NCBI GenBank assembly: GCA_002450295.1
Contig: DJYX01000113.1
Location: 1-45,292, forward strand
Direction: 5' to 3'
From: Deltaproteobacteria bacterium UBA6967
GTDB lineage: Bacteria; SAR324; NAC60-12
DNA: 45,292 nt
Position numbers and translations under genes: made by a program. Shown piece after piece: positions 7,817-15,969 of the stretch (position 1 is its first letter; each line of letters starts with the position of its first letter). The notes under the pieces were generated by a model, which saw only the letters and a list, made by a program, of their open reading frames with translations, did no database searches and was not told where the DNA came from.

Positions 7817-8683
7817 ATGCAAGAGCACGCAGTGAGTTTGGCTCCCAAAATGGAGTTCAGTCGTCGAGAGTTTGTTGTTGGAGGTTTGGCAACGGCAGGT
7901 TTCGCATTAGCTGTGCAGCCGATACAAGCGCAGTCTGTAATTACCACGGATAGTAACGGACTCGTCGCTGGCGAAATCAAGATTTCCACCACAGATGGAA
8001 GTATCCCAGGGTACTACGCTCGTCCAGCTGGAGATGGAGTTTATCCAGTTGTGCTAGTGATTCAGGAGATTTTTGGAGTGCATCAGCATATTCAAGATGT
8101 CTGTCGGCGCTTCGCGAAATTGGGCCATCTGGCCATTGCCCCTGAGCTGTATTATCGGCAAGGGGACGTCTCAAGCTTAAAAGATTACCGTGAGATCATC
8201 GGCAAGGTTGTTTCAAAGGTACCGGATGCCCAGGTGATGAGTGATCTTGATGCAGCGGCAGCATGGGCTGGATTGAACCACGGGGATACCACTAAGATGG
8301 GTGTTACTGGCTTCTGCTGGGGTGGCCGAATCACTTGGCTGTACACGGCGCACAATCCCCTGATTCGGGCGGGTGTGGCGTGGTATGGTCAGTTGGAAGG
8401 AGAACCAAGTGAGCTGAAGCCTCAAAATCCGATTGATCTTGTCGATCAGCTGAATGGGCCTGTCTTGGGACTCTATGCAGGAAAAGACCGGGGGATTTCC
8501 TTGGAAAGCGTGAATCGGATGAACAAGGCCTTGAAGTCCAGTGGATCCCCCTCTGAAATCCGTGTCTATGATCAGTCCCAACATGGTTTTCATGCGGATT
8601 ATCGACCAAGCTATGATCCAGAAGCAGCCAAGGATGGTTGGCAACGGCTGCAGCAGTGGTTCAGACAACATGGTGCTGCCTGA
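7817..8683 (+). CDS. Dienelactone hydrolase family protein, Tat-exported
   Basis: The 288-residue alpha/beta hydrolase has the dienelactone hydrolase catalytic set: nucleophile Cys167 in GFCWGGR, Asp224 in AGKDRGI, His256 in QHGFH, and the accessory Glu84 in IQEIFGVH. An N-terminal [18 protein letters not shown] segment (residues 15-32) is a twin-arginine signal followed by a hydrophobic stretch and an AQ cleavage site, so it is probably exported folded. The start at 7817 is preceded by GGAG seven bases away. Dienelactone hydrolase itself opens lactones in aromatic breakdown, but family members act on many esters and lactones. No aromatic-degradation genes are adjacent. Confidence 0.88.
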   Translation: MQEHAVSLAPKMEFSRREFVVGGLATAGFALAVQPIQAQSVITTDSNGLVAGEIKISTTDGSIPGYYARPAGDGVYPVVLVIQEIFGVHQHIQDVCRRFAKLGHLAIAPELYYRQGDVSSLKDYREIIGKVVSKVPDAQVMSDLDAAAAWAGLNHGDTTKMGVTGFCWGGRITWLYTAHNPLIRAGVAWYGQLEGEPSELKPQNPIDLVDQLNGPVLGLYAGKDRGISLESVNRMNKALKSSGSPSEIRVYDQSQHGFHADYRPSYDPEAAKDGWQRLQQWFRQHGAA

Positions 8684-8701
8684 AAAAGCCTCTCAAAGTG
8701 T

Positions 8702-8732
8702 GACGGACTTCAAAAATCTATCGAAGTCCGTC
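8702..8732 (+). terminator. Hairpin after the dienelactone hydrolase gene
   Basis: A perfect 10-bp stem (GACGGACTTC / GAAGTCCGTC) encloses an 11-nt loop, 18 bases after the stop codon. The following bases are pyrimidine-rich rather than a clean T-run, so it may be a weak or factor-assisted terminator. Confidence 0.55.
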
Positions 8733-8815
8733 TACATCAACTTTGCTTCCTCTTCATAAATTTCTCCAAAACTCATTAAAATTTTTTCATTTCAGAAGAA
8801 ATTTCTCACCAGATT

Positions 8816-8839
8816 TTGACCAAATGAAAAAAACGGTCA
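8816..8839. promoter_or_regulatory. TetR-operator-like element 1 (TTGACC-N13-GGTCA)
   Basis: The half-sites TTGACC (8816-8821) and GGTCA (8835-8839) are inverted and spaced by 13 bases. The same arrangement recurs at 8868-8891. Paired inverted repeats just ahead of a tetR gene are the usual binding sites of its own product. Confidence 0.55.
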
Positions 8840-8856
8840 CCAGTCCAATTTTAGAT

Positions 8857-8886
8857 TTGACAGGGAATTGACCGGATGACTAAACT
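8857..8886 (+). promoter_or_regulatory. Candidate promoter of the tetR-efflux operon
   Basis: A perfect -35 box TTGACA (8857-8862) is followed, after 18 bp, by TAAACT (8881-8886), which matches the -10 consensus at 4 of 6 positions. The -10 box lies inside operator-like element 2, so repressor binding would block RNA polymerase. Confidence 0.5.
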
Positions 8887-8891
8887 GGTCA
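8868..8891. promoter_or_regulatory. TetR-operator-like element 2 (TTGACC-N13-GGTCA)
   Basis: TTGACC (8868-8873) and GGTCA (8887-8891) repeat the geometry of element 1 exactly, 52 bases downstream of it. Within it ATGAC (8876-8880) and GTCAT (8888-8892) form a tighter 17-bp inverted repeat, ATGAC-N7-GTCAT. It overlaps the candidate -10 box. Confidence 0.6.
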
Positions 8892-8963
8892 TACAAACAA
8901 ATTCATTTTTAAAATCAGCAAATCAAAACAACCTAAAGAATACTGGAAAAACTCTACTAACTT

Positions 8964-9560
8964 ATGAATGAGATGGAGCAACAAATCCAAGCGGCTGCTG
9001 AAAAACTTTTTCTCCACTATGGGTTTCGAAAAACCAGTGTGGATCAGATTGCCCGGGAAGCAGGTATTGGCAAGGGAACGATTTATAACTATTTCAGAAA
9101 CAAGGAAGAGCTTTTTGGCAGTTGCTCACGGCATTGGCGAAACTTAATAGATGAGTACCTGCACAAGCATTGCGATCATAGTCTTGAACAGCCAGCCCGA
9201 TGGATTCAGAAGGTTGAACTGCGTCTACAATTTATTCGCAAATTAATTGGTCCCAGCCTTGTCACTGAATCAGTGATGAAGGAATTGGTCGAAGCCACTT
9301 TTCTGCTGAGTGATCACGAGGAAGAGTTACTCGAAGAGACTCTGTTATTGGTAGAGGAAGGTCAGCAAACAGGGTCTATTCGACCTGAGCTGGATAAGCT
9401 GGAGACGGCGAAAACCCTCCTACAAATGGAGAAGCTGTGGGTTCCCCGTTGGCTTTCTCTTGCTGATTGGGAGACGGTTTGTGAGGAAGTTAAGCAACTT
9501 CACGAACTCATTTGGTACGGTTTACACCTGCCAGAGCAACCTCCAGCAGCTAGTTATTGA
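8964..9560 (+). CDS. TetR-family transcriptional regulator of the RND efflux operon
   Basis: The 198-residue protein starts with the TetR DNA-binding domain: helix 1 (AAEKLFLHYGFRKTS) and the helix-turn-helix TSVDQIAREAGIGKGTIYNYF near 24-44, then KEELF. The rest is a helical ligand-binding and dimer domain with no recognised ligand motif. It is the first gene of the efflux operon and its stop codon lies one base before the ATG of the outer-membrane channel gene. Two matching inverted repeats lie upstream over the promoter, so it most likely represses itself and the pump until a ligand binds. No strong ribosome-binding site precedes the ATG. Confidence 0.92.
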   Translation: MNEMEQQIQAAAEKLFLHYGFRKTSVDQIAREAGIGKGTIYNYFRNKEELFGSCSRHWRNLIDEYLHKHCDHSLEQPARWIQKVELRLQFIRKLIGPSLVTESVMKELVEATFLLSDHEEELLEETLLLVEEGQQTGSIRPELDKLETAKTLLQMEKLWVPRWLSLADWETVCEEVKQLHELIWYGLHLPEQPPAASY

Positions 9561-9561
9561 G

Positions 9562-11193
9562 ATGATACAGCCACTTTTTGAAATTTTCTGGAGAAGGAGA
9601 GATTTGCGTAAGCTTCTATTTCTTGGTTTGGTGCTTGTTTTACCAGGTGTTTTGTCAGCTCAACTTCAAGATGGCTTGATAAGTGACCCGCTAGTTGCCG
9701 AATTAGCAGAGCGGGCGGAAATCATAAGTTACGATGATCGTGATGTGGTGAAGGTGTCGCTCGAAGATATTCTGCTGCTGACCATCAGTCGAAGCTTGAG
9801 CTTGGAGGCCTCACGGTTATCAGAGGATATTGCCAACCAGGAACTGAAGTCTTTGCAAGCACGCTACATTGACCAAATCACAACCCGCACTGGCTTAGAG
9901 CGAAATACAATCATGACTAATGATCCGACTCAAGTCCCAAAGGACATTTACGCAGTCGGCAGTCACTCAGACTCTCTCCAATTTTCCTCTACCTTTGCTC
10001 GGCGCTTAAGAACTGGCAGTAGCTACGGCTTTACTCTGCAAGAACGATTTTATCAGAGTGCAACTTTGAGCCGCAAAGAGGAAATTGGTTCTTTGGATTC
10101 AGGCCCCTCAGGAGAGTGGCGAGACGTAACCTCCGTCAGAGCCTTCGCTAGCATCCCGTTTTTCCAGGATGCAGGAGAGGAAATCAACAACCTACCGGAA
10201 CGCTTTGCAGAATTGGGAATTGATCGCAGCACTGCAGCCATCAAGCAGGCTGAATTGGCTCAATTAGCCATGGTTGCCTCTACCTATTGGGATATGGTTG
10301 CTGTCCTGGAAAACATCGAGGTTCAGAAGTCATCTGTTGAACTCTCTGAACAGCTGCTCCAAGACAACCAGGCTCGGCTGCAAGTTGGGACGCTGAATCG
10401 GACAGATGTGCTGGTGGCTGAAACGCAGCTTTCCAGAGATCGTCAAGCACTGTTTTCCGCTAGATTGGACGCGTTGAGGATTGAAGATCAACTGCGAGCA
10501 GTTTTGAATCTGGGGGGGCTAGAGCTAGGTTTTTACCCAAGCAATCGCCCCGAATTGAGAGATTTTTTTCCAGACTCAGAGGAGCTGCGGGCTCAGATTC
10601 TCGAAAATGATCCACAATTGAAGTTGCTGAAAATCTCCATGGACAGCAGCAAGTTGGAGGTTCAGCAGGAAGAAAATAAGCTGCAAACCAACCTGGATCT
10701 AGATCTGAGTTATACTATGACAGGCTATGCGAACACACCTCTGGTAGGTGTTGGAGACTTCATAGATCTTGGCCTGCATGGGTTTCAGGCTGCACTGACC
10801 TGGACAGTTCCTCTTGGAGATCAAGCTACACCGGAGAGAATCAAGCAAAAGAAAATTCAACAGGAGCAAATCCTACTGAACATGGATAGTCGAAAGGCAG
10901 AGCTCGATGTCAGCCTACAAACTATTTTACGAGATCTGGAATTGGCTGAGCAGGAAGTCAGTACTGCTCAGGCAGTGGTCAAACTGGCGGAGGAGCAGCT
11001 GCAAAACGAGATTGAGCGCTTCAAATTGGGGCAAGGTACTAGTTTTCAGGTGTCACAGTTCCAGCAACAACAGTCTCAGGCAAAAGCACAAGATATCCTT
11101 GCCCGTGTCCGCTATGAAAAAGCCTACCTTCGTTTGCTGACCCTCACCGGGCAGATTTACGAAGAATTCAACCTCAATCGAACAAAGTCCTAG
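9562..11193 (+). CDS. TolC-family outer membrane efflux channel
   Basis: From the ATG at 9562 the protein has 543 residues, with a signal peptide (LRKLLFLGLVLVLPGVLSA, cleavage before Gln). The mature part has the duplicated outer-membrane efflux layout: long heptad-rich helices (for example LEASRLSEDIANQELKSL near 90 and TLNRTDVLVAETQLSRDRQAL near 285) and a second copy ending with KLGQGTSFQVSQFQQQQSQ, the usual NVLDA-type loop. It carries substrates across the outer membrane for the RND pump encoded downstream. A TTG codon at 9604, four bases after AAGGAG, would give an almost ideal signal peptide start and may be the true start. The next gene begins 13 bases after its stop. Confidence 0.9.
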   Translation: MIQPLFEIFWRRRDLRKLLFLGLVLVLPGVLSAQLQDGLISDPLVAELAERAEIISYDDRDVVKVSLEDILLLTISRSLSLEASRLSEDIANQELKSLQARYIDQITTRTGLERNTIMTNDPTQVPKDIYAVGSHSDSLQFSSTFARRLRTGSSYGFTLQERFYQSATLSRKEEIGSLDSGPSGEWRDVTSVRAFASIPFFQDAGEEINNLPERFAELGIDRSTAAIKQAELAQLAMVASTYWDMVAVLENIEVQKSSVELSEQLLQDNQARLQVGTLNRTDVLVAETQLSRDRQALFSARLDALRIEDQLRAVLNLGGLELGFYPSNRPELRDFFPDSEELRAQILENDPQLKLLKISMDSSKLEVQQEENKLQTNLDLDLSYTMTGYANTPLVGVGDFIDLGLHGFQAALTWTVPLGDQATPERIKQKKIQQEQILLNMDSRKAELDVSLQTILRDLELAEQEVSTAQAVVKLAEEQLQNEIERFKLGQGTSFQVSQFQQQQSQAKAQDILARVRYEKAYLRLLTLTGQIYEEFNLNRTKS

Positions 11194-11206
11194 GAGGCAA
11201 GTCGGA

Positions 11207-12307
11207 ATGTTTAAGAATCTACAAAGAAATACGCTGAAATTGCTCAGTCTTATTCTGCTTACTGGGCTGATCACTGCTTGTGAAAAGCCTGCTGAGCAGC
11301 CATCTGCTCAAGCATCGGCTAACCAAGCCGCTCCGAAAGTCGAAGCCCCTGCCCCTCCTAAGCGAGTAAACGTAGCTACATTGACCCTGGCGCCTCAGTC
11401 ACTTCAGCACAAGATTGAATTTGTTGGGAAGTTGCTACCCAACGAACGCGTGGATGTCCACAACGAGTTGGCAGGAGTTGTCGAACAAGTGAAATTTCAG
11501 GAAGGAGAACAGGTTTCGAAGGATCGTGTTCTTGCTCATATCTCAACGAAGGAATTGACCGTTCGCAGAGATATGGCCCAGGCAGACTTCCAATTGGCCG
11601 AAATCAATTACCAACGAAATCTACAGTTGGATCGCAAGCAGCTGATTGCTCGCTCAATCTTGGATCAAAGCCGTACCCAACGTCAGCTTGCGAAGTACAA
11701 TTGGGATCTGGCAGAGGTGCAGCTGCAAAAATCTTTGGTCAAGGCTCCGATTAGTGGGGTAGTCAAGGTTCGAGCGGTTGAACCAGGTGAATACCTGGCC
11801 ATTGGCAAGCAGGTAGCCGAGATTCTAGACCTCAGAAAAATGCGTGTAGAATTGGATGTCCCAGAACTCGATATTGCTAAGCTTCAGAAAGGACAAACTG
11901 TCAAAATTGAACTCTATGCGGAGCCGGGTCAACTCTATGATGGCAAAATTTTTCGCATCGGAGTTGAGGCCGACGCCCAGACACGGTCCTTCCCTGTAGA
12001 AGTTCAGATGGCGAATCCGAAACAGCGCCTGCGGTCGGGAATGTTGGCAAAAGTGTCGATCGATTTAGGTATCTCTGAAAATCAGGTTGTCATTCCAAGA
12101 AACGCAATTATTGAGGGAGAACTGGAACGTGTGGTCTTCGTCGCATCTGATGGTATGGCAAAACGTCGAATCATCGAAACCGGAATCAGTGAGGACAATC
12201 GGGTTCAGGTAATTTCTGGACTCCAGCATGGAGAATCCCTGATTGTCGAAGGCCAAACAAGGCTAATCAATAATGAACCCATCAACATCACTCGCAGCGA
12301 TTCCTGA
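11207..12307 (+). CDS. RND efflux membrane-fusion (periplasmic adaptor) lipoprotein
   Basis: The 366-residue protein begins with a lipoprotein signal (LLSLILLTGLITAC, lipobox Cys at residue 25), followed by an Ala/Pro-rich linker. It then shows the adaptor pattern: barrel-sandwich half-lipoyl VHNELAGVVEQVKFQEGEQV, a coiled-coil hairpin around residues 110-165 (RRDMAQADFQLAEINY), the second lipoyl half KAPISGVVKVRAVEPGEYL, then beta-barrel and membrane-proximal segments (PKQRLRSGMLAKVSI). It bridges the inner-membrane pump and the TolC-type channel. AGGAGG lies 9 bases before the start, and the pump gene follows after 11 bases. Confidence 0.94.
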   Translation: MFKNLQRNTLKLLSLILLTGLITACEKPAEQPSAQASANQAAPKVEAPAPPKRVNVATLTLAPQSLQHKIEFVGKLLPNERVDVHNELAGVVEQVKFQEGEQVSKDRVLAHISTKELTVRRDMAQADFQLAEINYQRNLQLDRKQLIARSILDQSRTQRQLAKYNWDLAEVQLQKSLVKAPISGVVKVRAVEPGEYLAIGKQVAEILDLRKMRVELDVPELDIAKLQKGQTVKIELYAEPGQLYDGKIFRIGVEADAQTRSFPVEVQMANPKQRLRSGMLAKVSIDLGISENQVVIPRNAIIEGELERVVFVASDGMAKRRIIETGISEDNRVQVISGLQHGESLIVEGQTRLINNEPINITRSDS

Positions 12308-12318
12308 ACGGTTTTTCC

Positions 12319-15300
12319 ATGTATCCAAGTCACATCGCCATTCGTAACGCCGCCTCGATCTTTGTACTGATTATCATCGCTGCAGTGATTGGTTTTCAGT
12401 CCTACCGCAGCCTGCCTAGGGAAGCCAGTCCAGACATCACAGTCCCCATTCTAATTGTCGCAATCCCTTTTCCCGGAGCATCTCCGCAGGACGTTGAGTC
12501 CTTGATTACTTACAAGGTTGAGAACGAATTCCAAAATCTCAAAAGTCTCAAGAAGCTGGAGTCCACATCGTCAGAGGGAATTGCCGCAATTACCCTGGAG
12601 TTTGATCCAGACTACGAAATCAGTGAGGCAAGAACCAAGGTTCGTGAAAAGCTGGATACCGTCGCTCCAGAACTTCCAGACGATGCGGAAGATCCAGTGA
12701 TCAGCGAGATCAACCTGTCAGAACAACCGATGTTGTTGATCAACCTGTCCAGTACATTGGAATTACAGAGATTGACGGAGGTTGCAGATGATTTGAAGGA
12801 ACAGATTGAGGCGATTCCAGGGATTTTGGAAGTTCGTCGAGTTGGAGGAGTAGAACGGGAGATTCGCGTCTATGTCAATCCTGACAAGCTGCAGTATCAC
12901 AATCTGGATCTGAACCAGGTAACTCGGGCCATTTCTGCCGAAAACACGAATATTCCCGGTGGTACAATCGAGATGGGGCCCACGAAATACCTTGTAAGGG
13001 TTCCAGGTGAATTCGAAACGCCGATGGCCATCAATGAGGCTTTGGTTGCAGTTTCTGGGGATCAGGTTCCCATTCGGGTCAAGGATCTGGGTCGAGTCGT
13101 TTTTGGTTTCAAGGAACTTTCAAATCGCTCTCGTCTCGATGGGCAGGAATCTGTTTCTTTGAGCGTTATCAAGCGTAGTGGAGAAAACTTGTTAGCGATC
13201 CGGCAGCAAGTTCAGGATTTGGTAAAAGAGTTTGAAGCAGAACAACAAGGTGAGATTCGTTTCACAATCCTAGCTGATTCCGGAAAATGGGTCACCCAAC
13301 TCGTCTCAGATTTGGAAAATAATATTATCTCGGGCTTCATCCTTGTTTTTGTTGTGCTGTTGGTGGTGATGGGGATACGCAACGCCCTCTTTGTGGCAGT
13401 CTCCATTCCACTTTCCTTTCTGATGAGCATGTGGATCATGCAGGCGATGGGATACACCCTGAATTTTATCGTGTTGTTCAGCTTGATTTTAGCCCTAGGC
13501 ATGTTGGTCGACAATGCGATTGTTGTGGTGGAAAACATCTACAGGCACATGCAGGGTGGAAAAAATCGCTTGGAGGCTGCTTTGATTGGCATCAAGGAAG
13601 TGGGAGGTCCCATCACCTCATCAACCCTAACGACCTTAGCTGCCTTCGGACCGATCATCTTTATGCCGGGGATCATCGGTGAATTCATGACCTATCTCCC
13701 GCAAACCTTAATTATCACACTCTCCTGTTCACTGTTTGTTGGACTGTTCATTAATCCAGTCTTGTGCTCGACGATGATGAAGGTCAGTGCCAAAAAGTTG
13801 GGCAGTAGTGAAGACGAACTAGCTATCCTTCAGAATTCAAAGTTTCTTCAAAGATATTTGAGTTTCATGAAAGGGCTGATTCGGTTTCGCTTTCTAGCTT
13901 TATTAGCGGCGCTGGGAGGAATTTTTGGCATCATTTTCATATATGCCACGGTATCAGCGCCGCGCAATGGGATGGAATTTTTTCCACCCTCAGAGCCGCA
14001 GGAATTTGTTCTCAACATAAAAGCTCCTGTTGGGACTACACTTCAGGTTTCAGATAAATACGTCAATGAATTGGAAGAGATCGTCCGTCCATACGGAGGA
14101 AGTGTGGAAGCAGTAGTAGCGAATATTGGACAACGACGTGGCTTTGGAGCTGGAGATTCAGGTGGTACCACTACCCATATCAGCCATGTTGTGGTTCCTT
14201 TCCCTGATTGGATGCATTGGAAAGAGAAACCATCGGTGGTCATCGAGAATGTCAGAGATAAGCTCTTTGATGTGACGGGTGTGGAGGTTGAGTTGACCAA
14301 GCAAAAGAATGGACCTCCTAGCGGAAAGCCCATCAATATTGAAGTCCACGGAACTGATCTCGGATTGATGCAGAAAGTTGCTCAGGATATCCAGCAAATC
14401 ATTAGAAATTTGCCGGGCTTGGTTGATTTGTCTGATGATTTTGATCGAAGCAGGCCCGAGATTCGGGTTTTGATCGACCGCGACAAGGCATCTCGTCTTG
14501 GGCTAAGGGCTCAAGAGATCGCGTCCACAGTACGAACAGCATTTAATGGCAGTAAGGTCTCCAATTTTAGAGACGGGAGTGACGAATACGATATTTTCGT
14601 GCAGTTGGATGAGAATTTTCGGAGTAACTCTAGGGATCTTGAATCTCTCTATATCTTTACACCCTCAAGGCAATTGGTTCCTTTAAGTGAAATTGCTGAA
14701 ATAACCACAGGTCCTGCTTTTGGCTCCATCCGTCATGTTGATCGTGAGCGGGTGATTACTGTTTCTGGAAATAATCGTGAAATTCCTGGCCCTGTTTTGC
14801 TGGGCCAAGTACAGAAAAAGCTCGCTGACTTTCCTTTGCCCAACGGAATTACTCTCGAATATACCGGTGAAAACGCGGATCGTGAGGAATCACAGGCGTT
14901 TTTGGGTAAAGCATTCTTTACTGCGATCCTGCTCATTTTCCTGATCCTAGTGACACAGTTTAACTCCGTAATGTTGCCGTTTGTCATTATGCTGGTTGTC
15001 TTCCTTTCACTTTCAGGGGTCCTTGTTGGCCTGATCATTCATGACCGGCCGTTCTCCCTAATTATGACAGGCATTGGAGGGATCTCGCTGGCAGGAATTG
15101 TTGTGAACAACGCCATCGTCTTGGTTGATTTTATACAACAGCTTCGTAAAAAAGGCTTCGCGGCTTTGGATGCGATCGTGACTGCTGCTGCTGTCCGACT
15201 CAGACCGGTGCTACTGACTGCTGTAACGACCATTCTGGGTCTGATGCCAATGGCTCTTGGAATGGATATTAACTTCTTCCGCTGGCCCGATCCTATCCTA

Positions 15301-15510
15301 TTGGGCGTGCCTAGTGGAGTCTTTTGGAAACCAATGGCACTAGCGGTGATTTATGGAATCAGTGTGTCTACTCTGCTCACGTTGATCGTTGTCCCGATCC
15401 TTTATTCGTTACAAGATAGTTTGAAAAGTGTCTTGGGAAGACTCTTTGGTGTTGGCAGAAAAACTGAAAATTCTGAGGATGAAGAAAGTTATTTTCCAAA
15501 AGCGGCATAA
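12319..15510 (+). CDS. RND-family efflux permease
   Basis: The 1063-residue inner-membrane pump has the duplicated RND plan: TM1 near residues 10-30, a large periplasmic loop, TM2-7 near 335-540, TM8 in the middle of the second porter loop side, and TM8-12 near 865-1040. The first loop begins with the PREASPDITVPILIV segment, with PxASPxI typical of the family. In TM4, GMLVDNAIVVVENIYRH keeps the first Asp of the proton relay while the second is Asn. In TM10, GIVVNNAIVLVDF has Asn where AcrB has its relay Lys. This variant relay is common in broadly distributed RND clades. It completes a tetR-tolC-mfp-rnd operon, and the substrates are unknown. Confidence 0.94.
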   Translation: MYPSHIAIRNAASIFVLIIIAAVIGFQSYRSLPREASPDITVPILIVAIPFPGASPQDVESLITYKVENEFQNLKSLKKLESTSSEGIAAITLEFDPDYEISEARTKVREKLDTVAPELPDDAEDPVISEINLSEQPMLLINLSSTLELQRLTEVADDLKEQIEAIPGILEVRRVGGVEREIRVYVNPDKLQYHNLDLNQVTRAISAENTNIPGGTIEMGPTKYLVRVPGEFETPMAINEALVAVSGDQVPIRVKDLGRVVFGFKELSNRSRLDGQESVSLSVIKRSGENLLAIRQQVQDLVKEFEAEQQGEIRFTILADSGKWVTQLVSDLENNIISGFILVFVVLLVVMGIRNALFVAVSIPLSFLMSMWIMQAMGYTLNFIVLFSLILALGMLVDNAIVVVENIYRHMQGGKNRLEAALIGIKEVGGPITSSTLTTLAAFGPIIFMPGIIGEFMTYLPQTLIITLSCSLFVGLFINPVLCSTMMKVSAKKLGSSEDELAILQNSKFLQRYLSFMKGLIRFRFLALLAALGGIFGIIFIYATVSAPRNGMEFFPPSEPQEFVLNIKAPVGTTLQVSDKYVNELEEIVRPYGGSVEAVVANIGQRRGFGAGDSGGTTTHISHVVVPFPDWMHWKEKPSVVIENVRDKLFDVTGVEVELTKQKNGPPSGKPINIEVHGTDLGLMQKVAQDIQQIIRNLPGLVDLSDDFDRSRPEIRVLIDRDKASRLGLRAQEIASTVRTAFNGSKVSNFRDGSDEYDIFVQLDENFRSNSRDLESLYIFTPSRQLVPLSEIAEITTGPAFGSIRHVDRERVITVSGNNREIPGPVLLGQVQKKLADFPLPNGITLEYTGENADREESQAFLGKAFFTAILLIFLILVTQFNSVMLPFVIMLVVFLSLSGVLVGLIIHDRPFSLIMTGIGGISLAGIVVNNAIVLVDFIQQLRKKGFAALDAIVTAAAVRLRPVLLTAVTTILGLMPMALGMDINFFRWPDPILLGVPSGVFWKPMALAVIYGISVSTLLTLIVVPILYSLQDSLKSVLGRLFGVGRKTENSEDEESYFPKAA

Positions 15511-15626
15511 GCTGATTTAGGTCCTTGCTTTTTGCGTTGTGTAGGAGCATGGTGTTGGCGTTCCCTCTGGGAGCAACCTTTCCTAGACCACCATTTCTCT
15601 TTCATGGATGACAAAAAGGAGTCAGC

Positions 15627-15917
15627 ATGAAGCTGCAACGCGTCCCCGTCGGCCTACCAGAAATCAGCGCTCTTCAACTTCGCCAAGAACATCTATCCTG
15701 GGTACGCACCCAAGCTTTTGAGTGGGGATTGTTACGCAAGGAAAATCAGAGTCTTTATCGCGGCAAAGCTTATGATGCAGAAGTATTTGCGGTGGTAAGA
15801 ACTGTGATGAAGGAAAATGATATCGAATACGTCGGATTTGTGGGGGATCAACAGATCACAGTTGGACCAGATCTGTTGAGGACCAAGCTAGAGGTCGAGC
15901 AGAGTTTCAGCGTCTAG
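15627..15917 (+). CDS. Small conserved-looking protein of unknown function
   Basis: The 96-residue soluble protein follows a strong AAGGAG eight bases before the ATG. It has an N-terminal amphipathic segment (EISALQLRQEHLSWVRTQAF) and a mixed alpha/beta C-terminal half (DIEYVGFVGDQQITVGPDL). I recognise no family. It lies 116 bases after the RND permease on the same strand and ends just before a convergent terminator, so it may be the last gene of the efflux operon or an independent gene. The ribosome-binding site and coding-like composition argue that it is real. Confidence 0.7.
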   Translation: MKLQRVPVGLPEISALQLRQEHLSWVRTQAFEWGLLRKENQSLYRGKAYDAEVFAVVRTVMKENDIEYVGFVGDQQITVGPDLLRTKLEVEQSFSV

Positions 15918-15924
15918 TTTCCAG

Positions 15925-15948
15925 AGTCCCGAGGTGTCGCTCGGGACT
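15925..15948. terminator. Convergent bidirectional terminator hairpin
   Basis: A perfect 9-bp stem (AGTCCCGAG / CTCGGGACT) with a 6-nt loop sits between the end of the 96-residue protein gene (15917) and the end of the minus-strand MORN gene (15970). The position between convergent genes suits a terminator used from both sides; no strong T-run is present. Confidence 0.6.
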
Positions 15949-15969
15949 GACTGGTCATGTTTAAAAGTT

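Noticed and set aside
7756..7953. Plus-strand frame of 65 codons before the hydrolase
   Set aside because: It overlaps the hydrolase start in another frame and has no family features.
8213..8671. Minus-strand frame of 152 codons
   Set aside because: Antisense shadow of the dienelactone hydrolase gene, which has its catalytic triad intact.
13330..13560. Loss of relay residues in the RND pump as a sign of an inactive gene
   Set aside because: Asn at the second TM4 position and in TM10 is common in functional RND clades, and the frame is full length.
15550..15612. Possible 20-codon frame after the RND gene
   Set aside because: AGGAG is almost touching the ATG, which is too close to work, and there is no further support.
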